A DNA stretch of 64,000 nucleotides from Chlorokybus atmophyticus (Eukaryota; Streptophyta; Chlorokybophyceae; Chlorokybales; Chlorokybaceae), in NCBI GenBank assembly GCA_009103225.1, contig RHPI01003330.1, forward strand, positions 672,366 through 736,365, written 5' to 3'. The first letter of the stretch is position 1. Each line of letters opens with the position of its first letter. The position numbers were made by a program, and so were the translations under genes. The notes beneath the pieces were generated by a model that searched no databases, was not told the origin of the DNA, and saw only the letters and a program-made list of their open reading frames with translations. Of this stretch, positions 1 to 15,713 are shown piece by piece.

Positions 1-779
1 TGTGGGCATGGGGTTGTGCTGTGTGCAGGACATGCGAGGTGCTATGGTGTCTGTTGAGCAGAAGATCGCAGCTTTTCAGTTAAATGCAATGCCTGGTTGC
101 TGGGCATACCATGGCAGGTGGCGGCTTTTGCGAGCACATGCACCCGTGATGTCTCATCGTTACGCGGTTCCTGTGCAGCCACAATCGCTGCGGCTGTTGT
201 GTTGACAGATGCCACAGTAGGACCATGTCCTACGCAGGCTTTTGCGGACAGTTCCGTATTATAACAAGATAGTAGTGTTAAGCATTAGACGAAGGTCTTC
301 CACACGCAATGTTGGCAATATGCTATGCTTGGCACATGGTAGGGGCTGTGCGCATCCAATGTTTGGCCACACGATATACAACTGCGCATGCACATTTTGA
401 TACTAGCTGCGTACCATTTGGTGTCTAGCACATGCTTGCAGGTTCGTTTCACGGTTGTGTAGCTAGTCATGCTGCTTCGCGAGCAAAGATGAACTCCAGC
501 ATTGCAAGCAACATGCATGGCTGAGTGCATTCCAAGGTACAAACCCTCTAGCTGTGTGTGCAGCTACACCATAGGCATGCAGCCCAATTGCCCACATTGC
601 TGCGGCTCATCTGCTTTCTAGTCCTGTGCTATTGCTCCTGACGTCAGCCATACTGCCTTACAGACGGGGCCATATTAGCTTGCTGTGAAAACATAATTTC
701 TACAGCTACACAGCGACATGTGGTGATTATGACGAGCAGTTGCAAAGTCTACACAGACGGCAATCATATTTAGGTTATC
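1..779. other. gene-free stretch, nothing recognised
   Basis: Only short open frames on both strands, none resembling a known protein, and no clear exon with flanking splice sites. The sequence is rich in TGCATG/GCATGC words like the other non-coding parts of the window. A gene entering from the left edge cannot be excluded for the first ~200 bases. Confidence 0.5.
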
Positions 780-1320
780 AGTGCATGCTGCTTGATTCCA
801 ATGCAGCAATCATCATGCGTAGGTTAAAACCTGCTTCAAGATAATGCCCATTCTTGCCTAGGAAGTTGCTGCAAGAGACTACTATCGTTGCAATGCATGC
901 AGTGGACAACCATTACCACAGACATACACATGCCTAGCACAATAACAAAGGTCATCTGCGCAACGGACGCGCCAACATGCACTCCATGACCACAATATGC
1001 ATTAAGCCATACATGCAGCTGCACACACTTCAAAGACAGCTGCTGGTTTCAACGGTTTCAACAACATACTGTAACCAACAGTGCCCCCCTTCTAACACAA
1101 TTTATTGTCGTCGTCAGCACCATTCGTTTATTGTCATCGTCAGCACCAGCCCTTTTCCTTTTAGGTGATGTTGTGGCTATTACAAGCTGCCACAACGCCC
1201 TTTGCCGCAGCGTTGTCCTTGAAGTGCGCGACCACACACAGCAACAACAACTATGGCCTAGGCAGATGCGTTGCCTGCGCCATACGAGCGTCAACAACCT
1301 TGTTTAAGTGCAAGGCGTCA
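780..1320 (-). pseudogene. degenerate duplicate of the CTNNBL1 5' end
   Basis: By eye this stretch follows 9640-10140 in the same order. Shared blocks include 'agttgctgcaagagact' (861 and 9738 areas), 'ttcaacggttt' (1048 and 9912 areas), 'cagcaccagccc' followed by a GACGTTGTGGCTG-like run (1141 and 10027 areas), and a 'cgccatacgagcgtcaacaacc' stretch matching the exon 1 part of CTNNBL1. It therefore covers intron 1 and part of exon 1 of CTNNBL1, on the same minus strand, about 9 kb from the parent. Substitutions and small indels destroy the frame, so it is an old, partial copy. What is seen is the collinear word sharing; that it is a duplication of the CTNNBL1 start region is inferred. Confidence 0.6.
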
Positions 1321-1409
1321 GGCACAGGCAACAGGATTGCCCAGCGGGGAGGTGCGGGGGGCAAAGGCAGGCAGCGGAGATTGTTGTAGCGGTGCGGTGG
1401 GAAGTCTAA

Positions 1410-2220
1410 GGCTTACTAAGCAACGAGCTTACTCGGTAGGGAGCGTGAGCAGGGAGGCTTCCGCATTGTCCGTCTCCACTTTGGCTGCCCTTAAGGATGG
1501 AAACGAAAAGCCTGGCAGGTGGTGGACGAGCGCGAAAAACCCCACGTGATCGTCGGCTTAGGTTGCAGCCTGCACCTCCTCATGGTTGGAGGGAGTTCTT
1601 TTAGCGAATAGTGTTGGTGGCAACCACGGGTGTTATTCGCATTTATTTAGCTCAAAAACATTGAGCGAGAAATGTGTTGTTTCTTTAAAACACATCCAAC
1701 GCGGGATGTACCAGTCTCCAAAAAAACCACGGAATTCAAAACAAGAGGAATGCGCGATGCCTCAACAACATAAGAAGGGCATTGCGTGATTGAGGCCTGT
1801 TGTTTAGTCCCGTCGCCTAGCAGGCTTACTATGTGGGGAGCTTACTCCGTAGGGAGCGTGCAGCAGGGAGGCTTCCGCATCGTCCATCTTCGCTTCAGTT
1901 GCCCTTGAGGATGGAAATGAAAAGTGCGACAGGTAACAGATGAGCGCAGGCAATCCCATGATCGTCGGCTCCCGCTGCTGCCTACACCTCCTCCTCGTAA
2001 TTGGAGGGAGTTTTTACAACAGATAGTATTAATGGCAATCGCAAGTGCACTTGTGTTTTGTTAGCTGAAAAAACATTGAGCGAGGGATGTGTCATTCTTT
2101 AAAACACACGTAATGAAGCGTGTACTAGGTTTTTAAAAGCATACAAAACTTGGACAGAGGAATGCGCGGTGCCTCAGCAAAGATTGGAAAGGGATTGCGT
2201 GATTTGGGCCTATTACGAGC
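1410..2220. repeat. two-copy tandem duplication, period about 415 bp
   Basis: Copy 1 is about 1410-1805 and copy 2 about 1826-2220. Both run through the same landmarks in order: 'gagcttactc', 'gtagggagcgtg', 'agggaggcttccgcat', 'aggatggaaa', 'gatcgtcggct', 'ttggagggagtt', 'acattgagcgag', 'tctttaaaacacac', 'gaggaatgcgcg' and 'ttgcgtgatt'. Frames open in copy 1 are closed in copy 2, so protein coding is not what is conserved. The function is unknown; a structural RNA or a repeat element are both possible, and no known RNA was recognised. Confidence 0.75.
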
Positions 2221-2569
2221 AACCGGTCTACATGGGACCCCCTACTCACTCTTCTTCAAGACCTTGAAGGTGAGAACAGCGTCAGCATGTCATCTATTGA
2301 CGTTGTTCTATCTCATTATATTGCGCTACTACACATGGCACGTGGAGTGCGTGCGGGTGAGGGATTCCCTCATTTTTGAAAAGTGTTTGTTACCTTGTGG
2401 AAATGATACATTGAGTAATACTTGGCCCGCAATCAATATTTCGTGACTTTCAAGGGCTTTATTCTCCTTTTACGATAAAGATTGAATGCTCATATTATAA
2501 GAGTGTGCTATACTAATCGTACGTTTCTCGTGTCATATACAATTGTACAGCGTACAATCAGTATCATAT

Positions 2570-2648
2570 AATAAAGATCGTAGCATGCTGTATTAAACAA
2601 TTATCGTGTGCTAATGCATTGACAATGCAGCATGGTACGATCTTTATT
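2570..2648. repeat. imperfect inverted repeat, 25-nt arms
   Basis: The left arm 2570-2594 (starting 'aataaagatcgtagc') and the right arm 2624-2648 (ending 'gatctttatt') are reverse complements except for two positions, with a 29-nt spacer. Further pieces of the same 'cgataaagatcg' word flank it (2474 and 2652 areas). It sits in an AT-rich stretch and could be a small foldback or MITE-like element. Confidence 0.7.
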
Positions 2649-3576
2649 ACACGATAAAGATCGTTCAATGCTTGCGAATGCAAATTACAATAAAGAGTGC
2701 AAACGTCAGTGAAGGACATTTCTTACGCGGCGCAGCAGGATGCCGCACGTCGACGTCTACTTGCGTCGGCAACGCTGCCACGCTTGGTCATTATTGTCGG
2801 GACAGCCGCGCTTTGCATCATCCATATCACATCGTGACTTGCAACGTGAGCCATATATAGAGCTGTCAGGCAGCCCAACACGTGTGTATATGTACAATAA
2901 CATCTGCCTTCTCCATGACACCACTGGCCAACCCAGAGCATGTGTAAGTGTGCATAGCAAGCTTGCAACAGTGGCTCTCTGCGTTGTCGCACGTAGAATG
3001 GCCATGGGCGATTGAACAAGTTGCAGTCATTACCATGTTGCGCTGCACCGGCTCACCGATATGCTAGCGGTCGTCTCCCTATGGCCCTCCTGGAGTAAAG
3101 GATGGCCGTAAAATGCCACCAAACATACCGCACATACGATCATGTTGCATCTCATGTGGCGGTGTTTCGCGGGATAGAATGGCTATACGAAGACGATTGC
3201 TAGGAGAACATTTATGATCATGAGTTAATAATAGCGACGCCAACTAGACTCATTGCGATTTTTTGCTTGCATCAATCGATATCCGCTGCGTCTTCTAAAG
3301 AGTCTTTTATTATCAAACCTACGGATAATACATCTGACTGCCATACTTGTACGGCTGCTGCGCATGCTTTTAATTTAACCGGCAGTTTCAATGTTGCACC
3401 AATGTCGTACGAAAATTTGTTATATAATTATTGTGCAACAAGTTTATGTCTAAAGAGTGTTTCAATAAGTATAAATATATATACTTACTTTAATGCTTAA
3501 TTACTTCAAGTTATGGATGCCATTTTGTAACGCCTGTAGCAAAAGGCTAAAAAACATCCATCCAACTGGGTTGCCA
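2649..3576. other. gene-free stretch, nothing recognised
   Basis: Overlapping short frames on both strands around 2720-3050 shadow one another and none resembles a known protein. The remainder is AT-rich and closed. Confidence 0.5.
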
Positions 3577-3621
3577 CAACTGCCAATGGCGCTCATACCG
3601 TATGAGCGCCATTGGCAGTTG
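3577..3621. repeat. 45-bp perfect palindrome (22-nt arms, 1-nt centre)
   Basis: The arm 'caactgccaatggcgctcat' and its continuation (3577-3598) is matched base for base by its reverse complement at 3600-3621 around a single c at 3599. The element could extrude as a cruciform, or be the joint of a small inverted duplication. A GC-richer stretch with an 86-codon open frame follows to about 3862 but was not recognised as a gene. Confidence 0.95.
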
Positions 3622-3862
3622 CTTAAGGTACGTTTGTTGCTTGGGTCGCTATCTGCGTAGTGTTGGCGTCGGCGGCATCTACCCTCGTAAGGTTGGGCAG
3701 ATGGCCGACAAGGCGGGCGGTGGACGCCTTCACAACCTGAGGTTCTCCTCGCGGCCGCCTCCATCGTCATTGCTGCCGACCATCGCAAAGACCACTCTTG
3801 TCGTGGCGCTCGCAGCCTGCTTGTGCACATGTACAGCCGCCGGCGAGCTCGCTTGCCCTTAG

Positions 3863-4960
3863 CGGGTCCGATCAAGTTGAATTGAATGTAAAGTAAGATG
3901 CAAATGGCGCAAAGCCTTTCAAAAAATAATCAAAAACAAAAAGGCCATTTACAATTGCAAAAGTGAGGTCTAGCTTACCAATGCCATACCACCTGCTGCA
4001 CTGCTAAGCAAGCGTGGCATGCACATTCTTAGCACTTTATGCCGTACGTAGATCATATCAATTAAGGCCTTTGTATAATAAAATTCCAATGGTTAGTTTT
4101 TCCTTTTCAGATTGCCTTATATTAAAGTGCATGATTACACTTTAATTTGCTTAAGGGTGCAGGAGGATATCGTACAGCAACGCAAAGACAATGTCTTGTT
4201 AATATATGTTGGCACTCACTTGTGCAATCTTAAGACGACATGCGCAATAAACTGGCATACATGTCACATGCACATAGTGCACACCGAAGGTTGATGGCGA
4301 CGTTACCATTGCCATCAAATCATATTGTTCATACAGATATATCACTTTCCTACGAATGTCTTCTTATAGGAAGACATTAAGAACACATTACATCAAGAAT
4401 TTTTTTTTGGCAAAGTGATATTCATTCATCAAGACTTGCCATTATTGTCGTCGCACTATCTACCAATACACCTACTTAATATGATAACTTTTTGCCATGT
4501 CAGTGCATGCTAATGTGGTCAATTCAAAGTATATCCGCCGATACTAAGATAGTCATGATCTTATCAATATCATTCACACCGCACATGTGTGTACACATTT
4601 TAGCGCATGTTTTTATTATGTAACAACATTTTCTTCTTAGCGCATATTGTAGTTTATGTAACAACATTTACATACAGAAGTGATCGGGAACAGAATTCAA
4701 AATAACCTGTCACGCGCAATATGAATCAGTTGGAAAACGGACTCACGAAGTAGATTGTAATTGACGGCGCGCTTTGGGCGCTATACAGTTGTGACACCAA
4801 TCCGCTTAATTACAATGTACCCCTATTGAACGACCTCGCTTCAAGTGAATAACCTCCTTAAAGCTCACATGCACGAAAATGCATGTGAGCATTGATGCAA
4901 TGTGGCCCATTCAGCCAATAATGCATGGCATTAAACACTGACTTGCGCATACCAAGCGCA
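3863..4960. other. AT-rich gene-free stretch
   Basis: AT-rich and closed in all frames beyond about 60 codons, with no splice-flanked exon seen. The word 'tatgtaacaacatttt' is partly repeated at about 4616 and 4655. No RNA gene recognised. Confidence 0.6.
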
Positions 4961-5099
4961 AGTCATGGCATTCCCCCTCCTCTTGTTTATACACACTCAC
5001 CCAACCTACCCTGTCTCTTGCAGCCAGCCAACACCTCTCCCTCACAACATTATTGTGTCCCCGCCTCCCCACATGTACCCTTCACCTCCTCCTCCTCCT

Positions 5100-6110
5100 C
5101 CTCCTTTCCTCCCTCTCCCTCTCCCTCGCCTTGGACTCCCTGTGCACCCCGATCGACCCTGTCCGCTACCTGGCGCGCAACCTGACGGTTGTGTGTACTA
5201 CACGGTAGTACCCGCGGCTGTACCTGGAGTCATTCGAGTACAAGCCGTGCAAGAATGACTGTATCATGGGCTAAATACAGACGAATGGGATGTATAAGGT
5301 GAGGGTGGAGGCGTGTATCCGCGTCTCTGTATGTGCGCGCGCGTGCTTATGAGTGAGTATGTGTGCATGGGTAAGTGGTTGCACACGCACACGTCGGCAC
5401 ACGTCAGTCTCTGTGCATGCGAGTACATGTGTGCCCAATCGTGCGTACGTGAGCATGCAAGTCGCAGATCTTTGACGCTTTGCACCCTTGTTCCCCAATA
5501 CACTTAACCTACATGTGCACACTCACGCATGTGGACTTCAGGGCCTCCGCAGTGGTCTTGTGCGCGTGTGGTCGCGTATCCGGGTCCCCGCTGGCGCCAC
5601 AACCGTCGGCAGCTTTGGCGTGCAACTAGTCTACAGCAGCAACGGCAAGGCTGCTTGTTGCCGTTGCAGACACAAGCACTGGGGTGAGTGTACATGTGTG
5701 TGCATGTGGCTCGTGGAGTCTACTAACTTATGACTTGCGTGTGCGTGTCAGAGCATGATTGGGCCACTGTCCCTGGCGTGTACTAGGGTCTCGCGGCCTT
5801 CGACGCTACGGAAAGGAGTCCCTGTGGAGCGTGGATCTCCGCACCACTCTCACTCGCACAGCAAAGGTACATGTGTGATGACAAGACATGGCACACAAAA
5901 CCCATCAAGCACATTGTTACCACACCCGCATTGATGCGTGCACACATACAACACTTAATGCCACCAGGATCCGTCCCCACACTACCAATAACGTGGTGGC
6001 CGCCCCGGATGGCACCGCCTACATCACGGACCCATTGAAGATGGAGAGGGTTGCGTGGAAGGCACTGCTATTTGCTTGTGCAGTGTGTTGTGTGGGAGTC
6101 TGTTGAAGTG
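5100..6110 (+). other. possible multi-exon gene or gene remnant, product unknown
   Basis: Three GC-richer patches separated by CA/TG-rich intron-like DNA look coding: about 5130-5265, 5540-5690 and 5970-6090. Read on the plus strand they give segments such as 'DPVRYLARNLTVV', 'YPRLYLESFEYKPCKND', 'VPAGATTVGSFGVQLVY' and 'NVVAAPDGTAYITDPLKM'. The first patch has an in-frame TAG between two plausible coding halves and no consistent splice solution was found. It may be a decayed gene or one with unusual introns. A pyrimidine-rich (TCC)n tract at 5088-5130 precedes it. No family is recognised, so no function is proposed. Confidence 0.25.
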
Positions 6111-6664
6111 GCATGGCACAATGAGGTTGTGGACAACGTGTGCGTGTTGATAATGTCTTGCCAAGCTATGACACGAGCTGAAAGCCAAGCAAAGCGGCAC
6201 AGACACAACATTCTTGCCAATCAAGGCGCAAGGGCTTTACCAAAGATAGAAGACAACATTGTTGGACAAGGTGATACAAAGGCAATGATAGTGGCTGTGA
6301 CATCTACGCTGCTGACTAATGTCGCACTAGTACCATGTTTTGTAACTCGCGGGGACATGTTATTCGACAGCAAGTATCAGGGTCAGGTGAAGCATCAAAC
6401 AAGGTTTGGGTTACACCTTGTGAGTGCCATACGCGGGTTGTGCATCGGTTGTTGCAATTTGTCTTTCGACAACTTGCACTCCCACACTTGACGCTAGCAT
6501 GCTAGGTACCGCGCACAAAGTGCACCGAAGCTTGTAGCGTAGTAGATTGTGTCGCTGGCCGTATTGCTTGTGCAGTGCGCATTTCCCAAACTCAGGCATG
6601 CAATATGTACCTGTGCGCATATGAGTGCTTTTTAGATATACACTTTGAAGGCAAGTAGTACACA

Positions 6665-9600
6665 CTACTGCTGTGGCTCATCTGCTTCCTGCTCTTGCTG
6701 CTGCTCTTGCTGCCGCTCTGTTGCCGACTCAAGGCCAGCGATGAGTTTCTCCACGCTCTTGACTCTGCGATCGCGCTCCTCCTCGCCACCAACGTCCCCG
6801 ATGTTGCCTCGGTACTCGCTCAGGACAGCAGTGATGTCATCAAGAGAGGCGCCCTGCTGGTGCAGCAGCAGCCGGATGCGCGCGCGGATGCCCGTGTGCT
6901 CTGCAGCCCACACGTGGCCTGCGATTAGAGCGACCAGCTGCAGAGTGTACAGGCCCTTGTCAAGCCTTGCCAGGTACTTCTCATCCTCGTCAAGCTCGTC
7001 CTCCTCCTTGGCCTCCTGTGCAGCTTGCCGCTGCTCCTCTGCACGCACCTGTGCACAGCAACAAACCCAATGTCAGCACGCATGCAAGCTCACATGCGCA
7101 CAGACACACAAGCGCGCGTGCACGTTCTGCACGCAAACTGAGATATGTAGAAGCTAAATGACGATAACATATACCTTTGCTGCGTATTTAAAGTACAGCT
7201 CTAACAACCGGTCAACTTTCTCATACTCGCTTTCCACAAACTTGCTTGCCAACCGATCTCTCCTTGTGCCGCGTGACACATTGCCAAACAGCGAGCTGGT
7301 TGAAACGCGAGATGAAGTGTTGTCACAATGTCAACAAGACGTTTTCCTAGGAAGGCGGAACCCAATTGCATTGCAAACTCACCTGATCATGGATACGGCG
7401 CGCTCCTCATCTTCATCCGAGTTGTCGACTGTGCGCTTGCCTTTGGGCTTCCCCTTGCCCATAAAGATGGAAAACACCGTCTTGAGACCAAGCACATCTG
7501 CCAAGCAGCTAGAGTGTGAATGGACCTGCATACCATGTACTGTGTATGACATGTTGGATTGCAATAACCACCAGAACAGCAAGTCAAGACTAGAGGGCGT
7601 CAGTTTGTCAGAGGTGAAAAGTAGTTCTCAGCAAAGCACTGAGGCACTCAGCTCCAAAATGCGTCATCAATCGCCCAGATCATGATCACGCTAATGATGT
7701 GTTGATGGTGCAACACTGATAGGGGTTGTAGCAACGCTTGAGTTGTACCTACGAAGTGATCGCAGGCAGGAGGGCAGGCTGTGAGGGCGAAATCGAGGGT
7801 CTTAACGGCCGCCACTCGGCACGAGCGCTTCTGCTTGATGATGATAATCATCAGCTCGATGCCTTCGGCCTTGACGAAGCGCACCTTGTTGTCCGCATGC
7901 ATAACCAGACTGCACATTGAATCAAATAGGTTCTCCACCATCTCTTCCTCTTCGCCTGCTTCCGGGTCGTGGCTCTTGTATGCAGCTACAGCCTATTGTT
8001 GATAAAGTACATTGGTGACTTTATTGGGATGCATGCCAGTGGCAATAACAACAGGTAAGTGTACTGGCAAGTGCACAATTCATGAAGGGTATGACCACAC
8101 CTGTAACAAAGCGTCTACTCCATTCATGGAGCCAAGGCGCTTCTGATTGGCAGCATTGTCCTGCAGTAAAATGGCTAAAATCTCTGAAGCATACAGCTTG
8201 TTGCCGTCAAACTCTTTGGCTTTCAACCTATTCAGAAGCCATCGCAATATCCGCGTTTTCTCGCAAACTGTGGTTGCGACTTCTGGCCGCACTTCAACTA
8301 GATTCTCTGCAACATGGTGATGTCAACAACCACATTATATGCCAACATGCTGCGAGTGTCGTGACACACATGTGTCTGTCCGCGCCGCAAACAACATACC
8401 AACAATGCTCAATGTGTTGAAAACGCATGTAGCTTCATCTGCAACTGACTCATCGAGGCGAGCGAGATTTGTGGTCAACATTTCCAGCGCCTGGTTTTCC
8501 AGTAGTGCGTCTACCAACAACTTGGCTTCTTCATCTGACTCTCCAATTGCGTCTTCATCAGTAAGCTCGCTGTCACCAAGTGTAGTAGTGTGAGTTTCAA
8601 CCGGATGCGTTTGTGCACGAAGGTGCAGAGTCTCCATGTGATTTTCACTTCTGACATGACACACCTTGGGGCTCACCGTATGAGATCCACAACGTCCATG
8701 GAGATGTCCGTGTTGTCATGGTTCAGGAGGCCAACAAGGCTGGTGACGGTGCCAAGTCGTACCATCTCTGGGTACAACTCCTGCAATGCCAGCCACACCA
8801 CTAAGCGCAAGTAGCCAAATTCAATCCATGCGCGATCCCTATGCAAGTGAGCTTGGCAGATTGGCAAATTACAGCTTGGCAGATTGGCAGATTACCATAC
8901 CGGGGCTGTGGCGAGGGCGTGCAGCTTCTTGACCTGCGAGGAAAAGTTGTTATTCAAAGTACGCATTGGGTGCATTGTGTGTGCAAAACACCCGAAACTC
9001 AGATTCAGCCATCACCTCTTCATCCAGATCTACTTCTGAGTCCATAAACCTGCACCACAGAGAATCCAAACATAAGGTTACATTTCAACAATGCCCTGCG
9101 CCTGTGGTATAAACAATAATCATATGTTGGCACTGCAACGATGCAAACACTGATACACCTGCGTACTTTTCTGGTTGGTCCATGTACTTCATGCGGGCTT
9201 CGAGATTCTCTTTGAACTGTCAGCACAAGATATGAGTTGCTGCTAAGCAACACATGGAACAAACACAAAATAAACCCATGAACACGTGCGCGCGCACACA
9301 CATGCACACAGATAAACAAAATATGCTTGCACAGTAGCACGCATACCTTTCGCTCAAACGCAAGCACAAGGCGTTTGACCGCCCGAGAGTCCAAAGCTTC
9401 CGCAGGCCCGGCCTTGTCAACTGCTTCCAGAAGAGACAGATCAAACTCAGGACGAGGCGCCTTAGCAGGTGGAGGAGATGCCTGGCAGCAAGGCAAGTGG
9501 ACAGGACGTCAGCGATGCTGGCTGGCTGTGGATACATATTATTATGGCCAAGCAACCAACACCAGTATGGAATGTGACTTGTTTGTTGCAGATGTGACGT

Positions 9601-10203
9601 GCTGTGAACATGGCGACCGCACTAAGTCATGAGTGCATGCTGCCTGATTCTGACGTACCAATCGTCGTGCATAGTTTAGTACTTGCTCCAATGCAATGCC
9701 CGTTCCCCACGCATGGTGATTGTATAAGTTAAGGTGAAGTTGCTGCAAGAGACTGTCGCCGTTGCAGTTGCATGCAACGGACACCGGTACCAGCAACATA
9801 CACACGCCCAACACACTAGCAAGATAACCTGCGCAAATGTGCAGACATACTGCACGCTACTACAAGATGTTTTGCTCTACATTATACCTACACAATGATA
9901 GCTGCTCGATTCAACGGTTTCATTGCTAGCAAATCTCACAGCTGATGTACCTCCGCTGTATGTTCCTTGCATTACGTACACCAAAATGTTGTTGGCAAAC
10001 CCCGACAGTGATACTGTCACTGTCAGCACCAGCCCTGCTCTCACTTGCTCAGGCGACGTTGTGGCTGCTGCAGGCTGCTCCTCCACCACCTCCGCGTCGT
10101 CCTCAAAATGCATAGCCATGCGCGCCCTGGCGTCATCAAACACCGCTGCGGCATCCCCCCCGCCCCCATCCCGCTTGCGCTTGGTCGCCATCGCCGCCGC
10201 CAT
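6665..10203 (-). CDS. CTNNBL1: beta-catenin-like protein 1 (spliceosome-associated ARM protein)
   Basis: Nuclear armadillo-repeat protein of the PRP19/CDC5L spliceosome complex. The exons spell the family in order. Exon 1 (10203-10045) starts MAAAMATKRKRDGGG, a basic nuclear-signal-like N-terminus. Then come 'RAVKRLVLAFERK' (~9385), 'ARMKYMDQPEK' (~9190), 'VDLDEE' (~9025), 'VKKLHALATAP' (~8920), 'LVGLLNHDNTDISMDVVDL' (~8720), 'ARLDESVADEATCVFNTL' (~8440), 'LLNRLKAKEFDGNKLYASE' (~8215), 'MVENLFDSMCSLVMHADN' (~7920), 'ADVLGLKTVFSIFMGKG' (~7480) and the last exon 7048-6665 with 'KYLARLDKGLYTLQ', ending in a Gln-rich tail and TAG. These match the human protein block for block over about its full length. 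About eleven introns are inferred from splice sites. It shares a 115-bp promoter region with the gene to its right. The start is the first ATG in exon 1's frame after an upstream non-conserved stretch. Confidence 0.95.
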
Positions 10204-10318
10204 GAATACCGCCGCCACCTGAGCTGAAAGCAGCAGCGCTAAGCAAAACAACACTTACCTCGCGTTCGAACTTGCTCTGTGTCTAAACGCCACGGGCGGC
10301 GGTGTCGTTGTGGGCGTC
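10204..10318. promoter_or_regulatory. compact bidirectional promoter region, CTNNBL1 / CIP111
   Basis: The ATG of CTNNBL1 (minus, 10203) and that of the AFG2-type ATPase (plus, 10319) are only 115 bases apart, so both 5' leaders and core promoters must lie here or overlap the first exons. No TATA box is evident. The stretch includes 'gctgaaagcagcag' and a GGCGGCGG run. That it is a promoter is inferred from gene arrangement. Confidence 0.6.
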
Positions 10319-14519
<4,201 letters not shown>

Positions 14520-15713
14520 TCCATCCCAGTCAAGCTTGGCATTACTCACCTGACGTACCAACTTATCACTGCGTTCCAAGCTTTGGGTGAGTACGGCCTT
14601 CCTTTGTGCGTGTTCCAGCTTTGAGGTTTCTCCACACCCATGAACGACCCTTCATTCATCCTTCATCGGGGTAAAAGCTGATGTTGTGTGCAGGCTCACA
14701 GCTGACTGCAGCTGCTTGGCAACATGCACCGCCTGCACGCTTTGGGTGCGGCTTCTGTCAAGATGCACACGCTGTGCTGCAAAGAGTGCCATTGCTAGCA
14801 CAATGACATCTACGTTGATGGCAGTTTATGGAAGCATAAGCTCTGCACAGCGCTTTTCCAGCCGTCCATTGCAGATGTTCGGGCCTCAAAGCGGGCACGC
14901 ATCAGGCGAGTGCGCAGTGGAGTATTCTGGCCAGCGGTACGTGTGTAGTTTGGCGCGTAGTGATGGCCAGCTAGTGATGCGCAGTTAGCACCAAAACTAC
15001 GTGTCAACGATGTGCTTGTGATGTTGGACATCTGCCGTGGGAGCGAAGTTTGTCTCGTACTTCATGACAGTTTCCTGGTGTGCTTTATTAGAACCGCATG
15101 TATAGGATTGTGTATGAGACTCACACATGTAGGTTTGCGTGTATGCATTCCCTCTTGCATCTTTTGTACACACTTCCTGTGCATTCCTTGGTGATGCTAT
15201 ATGTACTGGGTAGGCAGGTACTGACATGTGCAGCAATGAAGCGCGTAAACGCATAGGAGCACAATGTCGTGTCATCATGATGCCATGCTATGCCATGTGT
15301 GGGATGCGTGCCATGAGCGTGCTCAAGCATTAGGGCTGCATGCACATTCCCTCGACGATCTTTGTACACAAGCCACCATATGGCGCATCTGTACATGCGC
15401 ATAGTTGTTCGGATGCTGCCTTGATTATGGCCAACAATGGTCACCAAGCGACGTACAACAGTCGCCAATGCACGCAAAGAGTTGTGGGCAGGGTCATGCA
15501 CAGACTTGGCGTCCCTGGCTACATGATGCACGTTAGAACGGAAGATGACATTGCAAACCTCCACTAGAGCATCTTCCAGGTACAGATGTAGTATCTTGTG
15601 TACACCCTGCACCGCTGCATGGCATTATGGATTATGGACTCGCTGTTACAAGCGCACTAAGAAGGATAACATGACACATTCACAATAACCAGGCAGCAGT
15701 TGATTAGCTGAAC
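14520..15713. other. intergenic stretch, probable 3' UTR, nothing else recognised
   Basis: It follows the ATPase stop codon. Short frames on both strands shadow one another and resemble no known protein. A donor-like 'gtgagtac' at about 14586 and an acceptor-like 'tgtgcag' at about 14690 may mark a 3' UTR intron. The rest is TGCA-rich. Confidence 0.5.
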
